Source: Polynucleobacter sp. MWH-UH25E (GTDB taxonomy: Bacteria; Pseudomonadota; Gammaproteobacteria; Burkholderiales; Burkholderiaceae). Taken from it: DNA of 64,000 nt. Shown here piece by piece: positions 24,697-32,238 of this stretch (positions are counted from its first letter, which is position 1; each line of letters starts with the position of its first letter). Under the pieces are notes generated by a model. It had not been told where the DNA came from. It was given only the letters and a program-made list of their open reading frames with translations, and ran no database searches. Where the stretch lies: contig NZ_CP061286.1 in NCBI RefSeq assembly GCF_018687095.1, forward strand, positions 186,001 through 250,000, written 5' to 3'. Both the position numbers and the translations under genes were made by a program.

Positions 24697-27660
24697 ATGA
24701 CATACGCAAATCCACAGACGGCAGGCCAAACACCTGGTGCAAGTAACCCAGGAATTAACCCTGCAGGGGCAATCAATCAGACCCCTTCTGCCAGCTTTGT
24801 AGCCGGCGGAGTTGGTGGTACTCAGGCAACCCAATTGTCTGATTACAAAATTATTCGCCGTAACGGCTCAGTTGTTGCATTCGAGCCATCCAAAATTGCG
24901 ATTGCAGTAACCAAAGCATTCTTGGCGGTTAATGGTGGTCAAGGTGCTGCATCTGCTCGCGTACGTGAGCAAGTTGAGCAATTAACTCATTCCGTTGTGC
25001 GCGCTTTATTGCGCAGCCGTCCTAACGGCGGCACTTTCCATATCGAAGATATTCAAGACCAAGTTGAATTGGCTTTGATGCGCAGTGGCGAGCACAACGT
25101 TGCTCGTGCTTATGTTTTGTACCGTGAAAAGCGCAATCAAGAGCGTGCTGCGCAACAAGAGGTTGCTCAAGAAGCTCAGACTGCAAATCAGGCTGCGGAG
25201 TCTGGCATCAAGGTAACCGACAACGGTGTAGAAAAGTGGCTCGATATGGCCGCGTTACGCACAGTGATTGAAGCTGCTTGTGAAGGTTTGGGTAATCACA
25301 TTGATGCAAGCCCAATCATCACTGAGACTATCAAGAATTTGTACGATGGCGTACCAATGGCGCAGGTGTATGACTCTGCTATTTTGGCTTCACGCACTTT
25401 GATTGAAAAAGATCCAGCATATAGCCAAGTGACAGCGCGTATCTTGATGCACGTGATTCGTAAAGAGATCTTGGGTAAAGAAGTATTGCAAGGCGATATG
25501 CAAGCTGAGTACAGCACTTATTTTGCTAAGTACATTCATGAAGGTATTTCAGCTGAATTATTAGATCCACGTATGCGTGAGTTTGATCTGCCACGTCTTG
25601 CTGCTGCTTTGAATGCTAGCCGAGATTTGCAATTCAACTACCTTGGCTTACAAACTTTGTATGACCGTTATTTCTTGCACATTGAAGATCGCCGTATTGA
25701 AATGCCTCAGGCATTCTTTATGCGCGTTGCAATGGGCTTGGCTTTGAATGAGTTGGATCGCGAGCGTCGTGCGATTGAGTTCTATGAAATCCTGTCTACA
25801 TTTGATTTCATGTCCAGCACACCAACCTTGTTTAATTCAGCAACAACACGTCCACAGCTTTCAAGCTGCTACTTGACGACTGTTGAAGATGATCTTGATG
25901 GCATCTATGAGGCATTGAAAGAGAATGCATTGCTATCTAAGTTTGCAGGTGGCTTGGGCAACGACTGGACCAATGTTCGTGCATTAGGTAGTCATATCAA
26001 AGGCACTAACGGTAAATCACAAGGTGTTGTGCCATTCTTGAAGGTAGTGAATGACACTGCAGTTGCCGTAAACCAAGGTGGTAAACGTAAGGGTGCGGTT
26101 TGCGCCTATTTGGAAACATGGCACTTGGATATTGAAGAGTTCTTGGAATTGCGTAAGAACACTGGTGATGATCGTCGCCGTACGCATGATATGAATACTT
26201 CTAACTGGATTCCTGACTTGTTTATGAAGCGTGTAATGGAAAACGGTGAGTGGACATTGTTCTCTCCATCCAATACGCCTGACTTACATGACAAGTTTGG
26301 CAAGGCGTTTGAAGAGGCTTATGTTGCTTATGAGCAAAAAGCCGATCGTGGTGAACTCAAGCCATTCCGCAGAATTCCAGCCCAACAATTGTGGCGCAAG
26401 ATGCTCGGTATGTTGTTCGAAACTGGTCACCCATGGATCACTTTCAAAGATCCTTGCAATATTCGTAGCCCACAACAGCATATTGGCGTAGTTCACTCTT
26501 CCAACCTTTGCACTGAGATCACTCTCAATACAAATGAGGACGAGATTGCAGTTTGTAACCTCGGTTCTGTGAACTTAACTGCGCATATGACTACCGATGC
26601 AAACGGTAAATTGGTTCTGGATCACGAGAAACTTCAAAAAACCGTACGCACTGCAATGCGTATGCTTGATAACGTAATCGATATCAACTACTACGCAGTC
26701 GCTAAAGCTCGTAATTCCAACTTGAAGCATCGTCCGGTAGGCATGGGCATCATGGGCTTCCAAGATTGCTTGCATATGCAACGCATTCCTTACGCTAGCG
26801 AAGAGGCAGTGAAGTTTGCAGATACTTCAATGGAAGCAATTTGCTACTACGCATACCAAGCTTCTAGCGAATTGGCTGAAGAGCGTGGTGTGTACAGCAC
26901 ATATAAGGGATCATTGTGGGATCGTGGCATCCTGCCGCAAGATACCGTAGCAATGTTGGCCGCAGAGCGTGGTGGCTATGTTGAGGTGGATACTTCTTCA
27001 ACAATGGATTGGGCTGGTTTACGTGCTCGTATCAAGCAACACGGCATGCGCAACTCCAATTGCGTGGCAATTGCTCCGACCGCAACAATTTCTAACATCA
27101 TTGGTGTTTCTGCTTGTATCGAGCCAACATTCCAAAACTTGTTTGTGAAATCTAACCTTTCTGGTGAGTTCACAGTGGTAAACGAGTACTTGGTACGTGA
27201 TTTGAAAGACCGTGGACTATGGGATGAGGTCATGATTGCTGACTTGAAGTACTTTGACGGCACCTTGTCTAAGATCGACCGTATCCCTCAAGATCTGCGT
27301 GATTTGTATGCAACAGCATTTGAGGTTGAGCCAAGTTGGTTGGTTGAAGCTGCTTCCCGCCGTCAAAAATGGATTGATCAGGCCCAGTCTTTGAATATCT
27401 ACATGGCTGGCGCATCCGGCAAGAAATTGGACGACACCTACAAGTTGGCTTGGTTGCGTGGTCTGAAAACGACTTACTACCTCCGCACAATGGCGGCAAC
27501 CCACGTGGAGAAATCCACTGTGGCTAGCGGTCAATTGAACTCTGTTTCTAGCGGTGCCGAAGGTGGTGGTGTAGCTGCGGCTCCTGTTGAGGCGGATGGT
27601 CCAGTCTGCACAATGCGTCCAGGTGATGCTGGGTTTGAAGAATGTGAAGCATGCCAATAA
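24697..27660 (+). CDS. nrdA: Class Ia ribonucleoside-diphosphate reductase alpha subunit
   Basis: NrdA holds the catalytic site that makes deoxyribonucleotides. The 987-residue protein starts with about 45 Gly/Ala/Pro/Thr-rich residues, then an ATP-cone (YKIIRRNGSVVAFEPSKI, about 50-140) for allosteric control. Catalytic features: PQLSSCYLTT (first redox Cys), SNLCTEI (Asn-Cys-Glu triad), CNLGSVNL (second redox Cys). The C-terminus EECEACQ carries the CxxC pair that passes electrons from thioredoxin or glutaredoxin. Start ATG is preceded by GCAGGAG. nrdB follows after 44 bases. Confidence 0.96.
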   Translation: MTYANPQTAGQTPGASNPGINPAGAINQTPSASFVAGGVGGTQATQLSDYKIIRRNGSVVAFEPSKIAIAVTKAFLAVNGGQGAASARVREQVEQLTHSVVRALLRSRPNGGTFHIEDIQDQVELALMRSGEHNVARAYVLYREKRNQERAAQQEVAQEAQTANQAAESGIKVTDNGVEKWLDMAALRTVIEAACEGLGNHIDASPIITETIKNLYDGVPMAQVYDSAILASRTLIEKDPAYSQVTARILMHVIRKEILGKEVLQGDMQAEYSTYFAKYIHEGISAELLDPRMREFDLPRLAAALNASRDLQFNYLGLQTLYDRYFLHIEDRRIEMPQAFFMRVAMGLALNELDRERRAIEFYEILSTFDFMSSTPTLFNSATTRPQLSSCYLTTVEDDLDGIYEALKENALLSKFAGGLGNDWTNVRALGSHIKGTNGKSQGVVPFLKVVNDTAVAVNQGGKRKGAVCAYLETWHLDIEEFLELRKNTGDDRRRTHDMNTSNWIPDLFMKRVMENGEWTLFSPSNTPDLHDKFGKAFEEAYVAYEQKADRGELKPFRRIPAQQLWRKMLGMLFETGHPWITFKDPCNIRSPQQHIGVVHSSNLCTEITLNTNEDEIAVCNLGSVNLTAHMTTDANGKLVLDHEKLQKTVRTAMRMLDNVIDINYYAVAKARNSNLKHRPVGMGIMGFQDCLHMQRIPYASEEAVKFADTSMEAICYYAYQASSELAEERGVYSTYKGSLWDRGILPQDTVAMLAAERGGYVEVDTSSTMDWAGLRARIKQHGMRNSNCVAIAPTATISNIIGVSACIEPTFQNLFVKSNLSGEFTVVNEYLVRDLKDRGLWDEVMIADLKYFDGTLSKIDRIPQDLRDLYATAFEVEPSWLVEAASRRQKWIDQAQSLNIYMAGASGKKLDDTYKLAWLRGLKTTYYLRTMAATHVEKSTVASGQLNSVSSGAEGGGVAAAPVEADGPVCTMRPGDAGFEECEACQ

Positions 27661-27704
27661 ACATTGGTTTATTGGTCAGAAATAAAAGAATTTAGGAGAA
27701 AGTT

Positions 27705-28898
27705 ATGTTGAATTGGGAAGAGGAAGTAGCTCCAGCACTAGCGAAAGCTGGTCTTGCGCCACAACCGGTTGTGGCTGAACCGCAACGCCCGCAGCCAGAC
27801 CAAGTAGCTATGGCAGCACCTCAAGCTGCCGCACCTGCGGCAGCGCAAACACAAAACGCGCCAGCAGCCGGTATGGAAACTCGTCGCGTTAATGTGGCTG
27901 ACAAGCGTGTTATCAATGCGAAAACCGACGTTAATCAGCTCGTTCCATTTAAATACAAGTGGGCCTGGGAGAAATATTTAGCGGGTTGCGCTAACCACTG
28001 GATGCCACAAGAGATCAATATGAACCGCGACATCGCGCTTTGGAAAGATCCAAATGGCCTTACAGAAGACGAGCGCCGCATCATTAAGCGCAATCTTGGC
28101 TTCTTCACTACAGCGGATTCTTTGGCGGCAAACAATATTGTTTTGGGTACATATCGCCAAATTACCGCTCCAGAGTGCCGCCAATACCTGTTGCGCCAAG
28201 CTTTCGAGGAGGCAATTCATACTCACGCCTATCAATATATTGTGGAATCTTTGGGCTTGGACCAAGGCGAAATCTTCAATGCGTATCACGAAATTGAGTC
28301 GATTCGCGCTAAGGATGAGTTCCTTATTCCGTTTATTGATGTGCTCACCGACCCAACATTTAAGACTGGCACACTCGAAAACGATCAAAAATTACTTCGA
28401 TCTTTGATTGTTTTTGCCTGCGTAATGGAAGGTTTGTTCTTTTATGTTGGTTTTACGCAAATACTTGCGATGGGTCGTCAAAACAAAATGACGGGTGCCG
28501 CTGAGCAGTATCAATACATCCTTCGTGATGAGTCAATGCACTGCAATTTTGGTATCGATTTAATTAACCAAATCAAGCTGGAGAACCCGCAGTTATGGAC
28601 TTCCGCGTTCAAAGACGAGATTAAATCGATCTTCGAAAAAGCGGTTGAGTTGGAGTACCGTTATGCTGAAGATACGATGCCTCGCGGAGTGCTCGGATTG
28701 AACGCTCCGATGTTCAAAGGTTACCTAAGATACATTTGTAATCGCAGATGTTTGCAAATAGGACTTGACGCGATGTTCCCAAATGAAGAGAATCCATTTC
28801 CATGGATGTCAGAAATGATTGATCTTAAGAAAGAAAGAAACTTTTTTGAGACACGCGTTATTGAGTATCAAACCGGTGGTGCGCTAAGTTGGGAGTAA
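27705..28898 (+). CDS. nrdB: Class Ia ribonucleoside-diphosphate reductase beta subunit
   Basis: NrdB carries the di-iron centre and tyrosyl radical. Ligands are recognisable in FFTTADSLAANN (Asp) and AFEEAIHTHAYQYI (Glu, His, and the aligned radical tyrosine), with a second Glu/His set in DESMHCNFGIDL. Residues about 10-55 form an Ala/Pro/Gln-rich extension (for example APQAAAPAAAQTQNAPAAG) not present in E. coli NrdB. Total length 397. Start ATG is preceded by TTAGGAGAAAG. It is the second gene of the nrdAB operon. Confidence 0.95.
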   Translation: MLNWEEEVAPALAKAGLAPQPVVAEPQRPQPDQVAMAAPQAAAPAAAQTQNAPAAGMETRRVNVADKRVINAKTDVNQLVPFKYKWAWEKYLAGCANHWMPQEINMNRDIALWKDPNGLTEDERRIIKRNLGFFTTADSLAANNIVLGTYRQITAPECRQYLLRQAFEEAIHTHAYQYIVESLGLDQGEIFNAYHEIESIRAKDEFLIPFIDVLTDPTFKTGTLENDQKLLRSLIVFACVMEGLFFYVGFTQILAMGRQNKMTGAAEQYQYILRDESMHCNFGIDLINQIKLENPQLWTSAFKDEIKSIFEKAVELEYRYAEDTMPRGVLGLNAPMFKGYLRYICNRRCLQIGLDAMFPNEENPFPWMSEMIDLKKERNFFETRVIEYQTGGALSWE

Positions 28899-29205
28899 TC
28901 AGCTAGTTTTAAAGCGCACAACTGGCTAAATAGGAGATTAGACGGTTGGTTAGTTTAGGAAGTCAGCAAAAACAGACTCAAATCCGAAAACCCTTGCTCA
29001 AGGGTGCTAGGGCTATTCTCCCCGTTTTTTCCAGCACATTTAAGAAGCCGTTGTCCTTCGGGGCCACGGCTTTTTTTCCAGGATTCATTAGCGTGCAGCA
29101 CTTAGCTTCAAGCCGCGCGCCGATGAATGGCTCGCTCGTTCATTCTGAATGGTCGGGTCTTCTTAATGTAGTTTGTACTAATCCTCACGTGAAGGAGTAA
29201 CACAC
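28899..29205. other. 307-base gap between nrdB and the H1-like gene
   Basis: The stretch holds a small hairpin CCCTTG-CT-CAAGGG (about 28992-29005), the nrdAB terminator at 29045-29077, and then about 120 bases leading to AAGGAG and the H1-like ATG. An 84-codon open frame runs through the terminator, has a poor start and no recognisable product. No known RNA family was recognised. Confidence 0.5.
29045..29077 (+). terminator. Rho-independent terminator of nrdAB
   Basis: AAGCCGT and ACGGCTT pair around a 14-base loop whose centre can pair further (GTCC/GGGC-like), followed by seven thymines. It lies about 147 bases after the nrdB stop. Confidence 0.75.
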
Positions 29206-29576
29206 ATGGCAACAAAGAAAAAACCTGCTGCAAAGAAACCAGCTGCTAAGAAAAAAGTAGCTGCTAAAAAGCCAGCTGCTAAAAAAGTAGCTAAGAAGCG
29301 CCCAGCTGCTAAAAAAGCTGCTGCTAAAAAGCCAGCTGCTAAAAAAGTAGCTAAGAAGCGCCCAGCTGCTAAAAAAGCTGCTGCTAAAAAGCCAGCTGCT
29401 AAAAAAGCAACACGTAAAGTAGCAAAAAAGCGCGTAGCAAAAAAAAAGTAAGTAAGCCTGCTGCGAAGAAAGCGGGCTCTGCTGTAAAAAAGCCCGCGGC
29501 TAAGAAAGCTGCACCAGCGACTAGTGCGTTGAATCCTGCCGCTGCTTGGCCCTTCCCAACTGGCACACGTCCTTAA
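29206..29576 (+). CDS. Histone H1-like Lys/Ala-rich protein, reading frame interrupted at an A9 run
   Basis: A nucleoid-associated-type protein made almost entirely of KKPAAKK-like units. Frame 0 encodes 81 residues and stops at TAA 29449-29451, right after nine adenines (29439-29447). The last codons before the stop, A AAA AAG, match the bacterial dnaX slippery heptamer. In the -1 frame translation would continue 42 residues, VSKPAAKKAGSAVKKPAAKK and on to LNPAAAWPFPTGTRP, ending at TAA 29574-29576 (123 aa total). The tail keeps the Lys/Ala pattern and ends in a hydrophobic motif, so it looks like real coding sequence. Either a programmed frameshift, slippage, a mutation or a sequencing error. 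AAGGAG precedes the start. Confidence 0.8.
29260..29407 (+). repeat. Tandem 60-bp repeat inside the H1-like gene
   Basis: Bases 29281-29340 and 29341-29400 are identical, and flanking matches extend the array to about 2.5 copies. The 20-codon unit encodes KKVAKKRPAAKKAAAKKPAA. Copy number could vary by recombination, changing protein length in frame. Confidence 0.92.
29442..29497 (+). promoter_or_regulatory. Candidate -1 frameshift site with downstream hairpin
   Basis: The heptamer A AAA AAG spans 29442-29448 in frame 0, followed at once by TAA. Starting 23 bases further on, GCGGGCT (29472-29478) pairs perfectly with AGCCCGC (29491-29497) over a 12-base loop. The spacing is longer than the usual 5-8 bases for a stimulatory structure, and no clear upstream Shine-Dalgarno-like stimulator was seen. 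Confidence 0.45.
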
Positions 29577-29603
29577 GTTTCGACTTTAGACGGGTGTTAT
29601 TAG

Positions 29604-29632
29604 AAGGGGTCTCTCACGAGACCCCTTTTTTA
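29604..29632 (+). terminator. Rho-independent terminator after the H1-like gene
   Basis: A 10-bp stem AAGGGGTCTC / GAGACCCCTT with loop TCAC, followed by T-rich sequence. It lies 27 bases after the extended-frame stop, which supports the long form as the natural gene end. Confidence 0.9.
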
Positions 29633-29653
29633 TTTCCGAAACAGCCGAAATCT

Positions 29654-30613
29654 TTAGAAGCTAAATCCAAAAGCCGATTTGAACTGCTCGGCAATCTGAG
29701 CTTTGCTTGGTTGGTGGTTTTGAGGTCCTTGATGGGTGATTTTGATTGAGCCCATGAGGCTGGCTAAACGCCCAGTCGTTTCCCAGTCCATGTCATTTTC
29801 AAGGCCAAAAAGTAGTCCGCCACGGAAGGCATCACCACATCCAGTGGGATCAATGACTTTTGCCGCGGGAACGGGTGGAATCGAAATACATTTGCCTTGC
29901 GTATAAATCTCCGCACCTTGAGCACCTTTGGTGACGATCAGTGCTTTTACACGCTCAGCAATTTTTGCCAGCTCCAAACCGGTTTTTTTGGAGAGCATTT
30001 CACCTTCATAGTCGTTTACCGCTAAATAGCTCGCAATCTCAACTAGCTCCAGGAGTTCTGGCCCATCAAACATCGGTAAACCTTGGCCTGGATCAAAGAT
30101 AAATGGGATGTTCGCGTCTGAGAGCTGGTGGCAGTGCTCCCACATTCCTTGTCTGCCATCTGGGGCAACAATTCCGAATTTTGCTGCGCCTTTGGCGTTT
30201 TTGCTACGCTCAGCAACCACTGCTGCAACTTCATTGAGGTGTGATTCGCTCATCGCCCCTGGGTGAAATGCGGTAATCTGATTATTGGTTTGATCGGTCG
30301 TGATCATGGCCTGCGCTGTAAAAGCATTCTCAATTTGGCGAATATGGCTTGCGTCGATCTTCAGTTGCTTTAAATGATCCAGGTAAGGGTTCGCATCGCC
30401 ACCAACGGTTGCCATGATGATGGGATCGCCACCCAAAAGGTGGAGGTTATAGGCAATATTTCCTGCGCAACCACCAAATTCACGGCGCATGGTTGGAACC
30501 AAAAACGCCACATTCAGGATATGAATTTGCTCTGGGAGAATTTGATCGGCAAATTTGCCTTCAAAGTTCATGATGGTGTCGTATGCGATAGAACCGCAGA
30601 TCAGGCTAGCCAT
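29654..30613 (-). CDS. PfkB-family carbohydrate/nucleoside kinase
   Basis: A 319-residue sugar or nucleoside kinase of the PfkB/ribokinase family. The N-terminal signature region FGGCAGNIAYNLHLLGG (about 46-62) and the C-terminal DPTGCGDAFRGG (255-266, catalytic Asp261) are intact. Closest recognisable style is the adenosine-kinase-like group found in Burkholderiales, but substrate specificity is not certain. It is 72 bases downstream of the PrmA-DUF3426 fusion in the same direction. Confidence 0.85.
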   Translation of the reverse strand: MASLICGSIAYDTIMNFEGKFADQILPEQIHILNVAFLVPTMRREFGGCAGNIAYNLHLLGGDPIIMATVGGDANPYLDHLKQLKIDASHIRQIENAFTAQAMITTDQTNNQITAFHPGAMSESHLNEVAAVVAERSKNAKGAAKFGIVAPDGRQGMWEHCHQLSDANIPFIFDPGQGLPMFDGPELLELVEIASYLAVNDYEGEMLSKKTGLELAKIAERVKALIVTKGAQGAEIYTQGKCISIPPVPAAKVIDPTGCGDAFRGGLLFGLENDMDWETTGRLASLMGSIKITHQGPQNHQPSKAQIAEQFKSAFGFSF

Positions 30614-30685
30614 AAATTGCTTTCTGTTTGGGTGGTGAGTGTGATTAGATGGGAAATGATGAGTAAATAGGTTTCGATAATCGAA

Positions 30686-32203
30686 TTAGTGCGGATAAAT
30701 CGCATGCACTCGATAGCCCGCAGCATTCGCTGGCAGCGCGATAGGCAGCTCGGATTGAATGATTTCACCAGCGGGCGCACCATTTTTTAAAAAATCAGGA
30801 TGTGATTCTTGCCAAGAGAATGGGAGCCATTCTTTCGGACTCAATTGAATCGATTTGAGTTCAGATTCTTCTGCGTCGGTCAGAGAAATTTCTAAATTTG
30901 GGAATAAAACAGGAACTGCAAGACGATTTTGTATTTCAATTTGCAAGATAGATTGATTTGCAGGGCTTTTAAGGCCATCACGCGGGTTTTCAGGCGAAAG
31001 TGTTGCTGAAGTTATTTTCCATGCAGAAAAATCGCTTACGGGGCGATTAAAGCACCCTAGTGCACTACATAATTTTTGATCAATCAATTGCAAAACCGAA
31101 AATGCGCGCACGGCAACGACATTTGATGAGCCATCGATGCGTGGTGCTAATGCTGGGATGAGTGTATTTCTGGAAAGATGCTCGCCAAAAATGAGCAACA
31201 GGATGAAAAAAAGACTTAGTAGAGTCGGTTTTAAGTATTTCGACTGCTTAATACTTTTTTTTTGAGCGGATTCGGAGTTCAGGGTGCCATGCAAACATAC
31301 CCAGCCATCACTCTCTCGCCAGACAGAGAGTTTGAGCCACTGACTGTAGGTTGCAATCACTTCATCTGCTTGGCGAGCAAGAACGCCAGATAAAACAATT
31401 TGACCGCCTGGACGCATTTTATTGACCAATGCAGGCGCTAAGACTTGTAGTGGGTTAGCCAAAATATTGGCCATCACAATATCGTATTTTCTTTCTGCGG
31501 CAAGTTCTGGGGCGCCTTCAGTCGGTAATACAAAACGGATCTCTGTATTGTTAATCTCCGCATTGCTGCGCGCGGCAACCATCGCTTGTGGATCAATATC
31601 GGTGCCAACTACGGGATTGCAACCCAGTTTTGCAGCGGCAATTGCCAAAATGCCAGATCCACAACCGTAATCCAACAGACTTTGGTTTGAGAGATTTTGA
31701 TGTTCTTCCAACCAAAGTAGGCATAAATGGGTGGTTGGATGACTGCCAGTACCAAAAGCAAGTCCTGGATCAACCGCAAGACAAATCGCGTTTGGATCGC
31801 TAGGTGCTTCATGCCAAGAAGGGACTACCCAAATTCGTTTGCCAATCTGAATGGGGGCAAACTGACTTTGAGTTAATCGTACCCAGTCTTGCTCTTCTAC
31901 TGTTTTTTCTTGAGGCGGCGATAGTTTGAAACCGGCTTCTTTGAGAGCGGCAAGCAGTTCCGGGATAAATTCCGCAGAACCTGATTCATCAAGTTCTGGA
32001 TTAAAGAGGGCGGTAACGGATGATCGATCCCACGCTTGCACTTCAGGCGATAAACCTGGCTCACCATAGAGCGGGTTTTCATCGTATCCACCCGCAGCAT
32101 CATCCTCAACGGTGACCGATAGTGCACCCAGCTCGAGTAAAGCATCTCCTAAAGGCTCAGCAGTTTCTGCTGCTACCGTGAATACCAGCTCACGATAAGA
32201 CAT
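30686..32203 (-). CDS. prmA: PrmA (ribosomal protein L11 methyltransferase) fused to a DUF3426 membrane domain
   Basis: Residues 1-310 are PrmA, which methylates ribosomal protein L11: an N-terminal ferredoxin-like domain, AFGTGSHPTT (about 149-158), SAM site LLDYGCGSGILAIAAAKLG (177-195), and the catalytic-loop motif MANILANPL. The frame continues through an A9 run (minus strand, + coordinates 31255-31263, codons 314-317) into a transmembrane helix (about 326-341) and a DUF3426-like domain to residue 505. DUF3426 proteins normally start with a zinc ribbon, missing here. In the -1 frame at A AAA AAA, translation would end two codons later, giving a 318-residue PrmA. Confidence 0.85.
   Translation of the reverse strand: MSYRELVFTVAAETAEPLGDALLELGALSVTVEDDAAGGYDENPLYGEPGLSPEVQAWDRSSVTALFNPELDESGSAEFIPELLAALKEAGFKLSPPQEKTVEEQDWVRLTQSQFAPIQIGKRIWVVPSWHEAPSDPNAICLAVDPGLAFGTGSHPTTHLCLLWLEEHQNLSNQSLLDYGCGSGILAIAAAKLGCNPVVGTDIDPQAMVAARSNAEINNTEIRFVLPTEGAPELAAERKYDIVMANILANPLQVLAPALVNKMRPGGQIVLSGVLARQADEVIATYSQWLKLSVWRESDGWVCLHGTLNSESAQKKSIKQSKYLKPTLLSLFFILLLIFGEHLSRNTLIPALAPRIDGSSNVVAVRAFSVLQLIDQKLCSALGCFNRPVSDFSAWKITSATLSPENPRDGLKSPANQSILQIEIQNRLAVPVLFPNLEISLTDAEESELKSIQLSPKEWLPFSWQESHPDFLKNGAPAGEIIQSELPIALPANAAGYRVHAIYPH
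31255..31263 (-). other. A9 run at the PrmA/DUF3426 junction
   Basis: Nine adenines on the coding strand contain an in-frame A AAA AAA heptamer. One extra adenine, or a -1 slip, leads to AAG TAT TAA and stops PrmA at normal length. It is therefore a potential switch between a soluble and a membrane-fused product. Confidence 0.5.
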
Positions 32204-32238
32204 TTAAGGCTCTTATAACTCGCATGAATTAGGGCGCA

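Noticed and set aside
28946..29200. 84-codon open frame between nrdB and the H1-like gene
   Set aside because: It runs through the nrdAB terminator hairpin, has no convincing ribosome site and shows no recognisable protein pattern.
29206..29451. CRISPR-like or mobile repeat in the H1-like gene
   Set aside because: The repeats are in-frame Lys/Ala codons with no spacers; they are coding tandem duplication.
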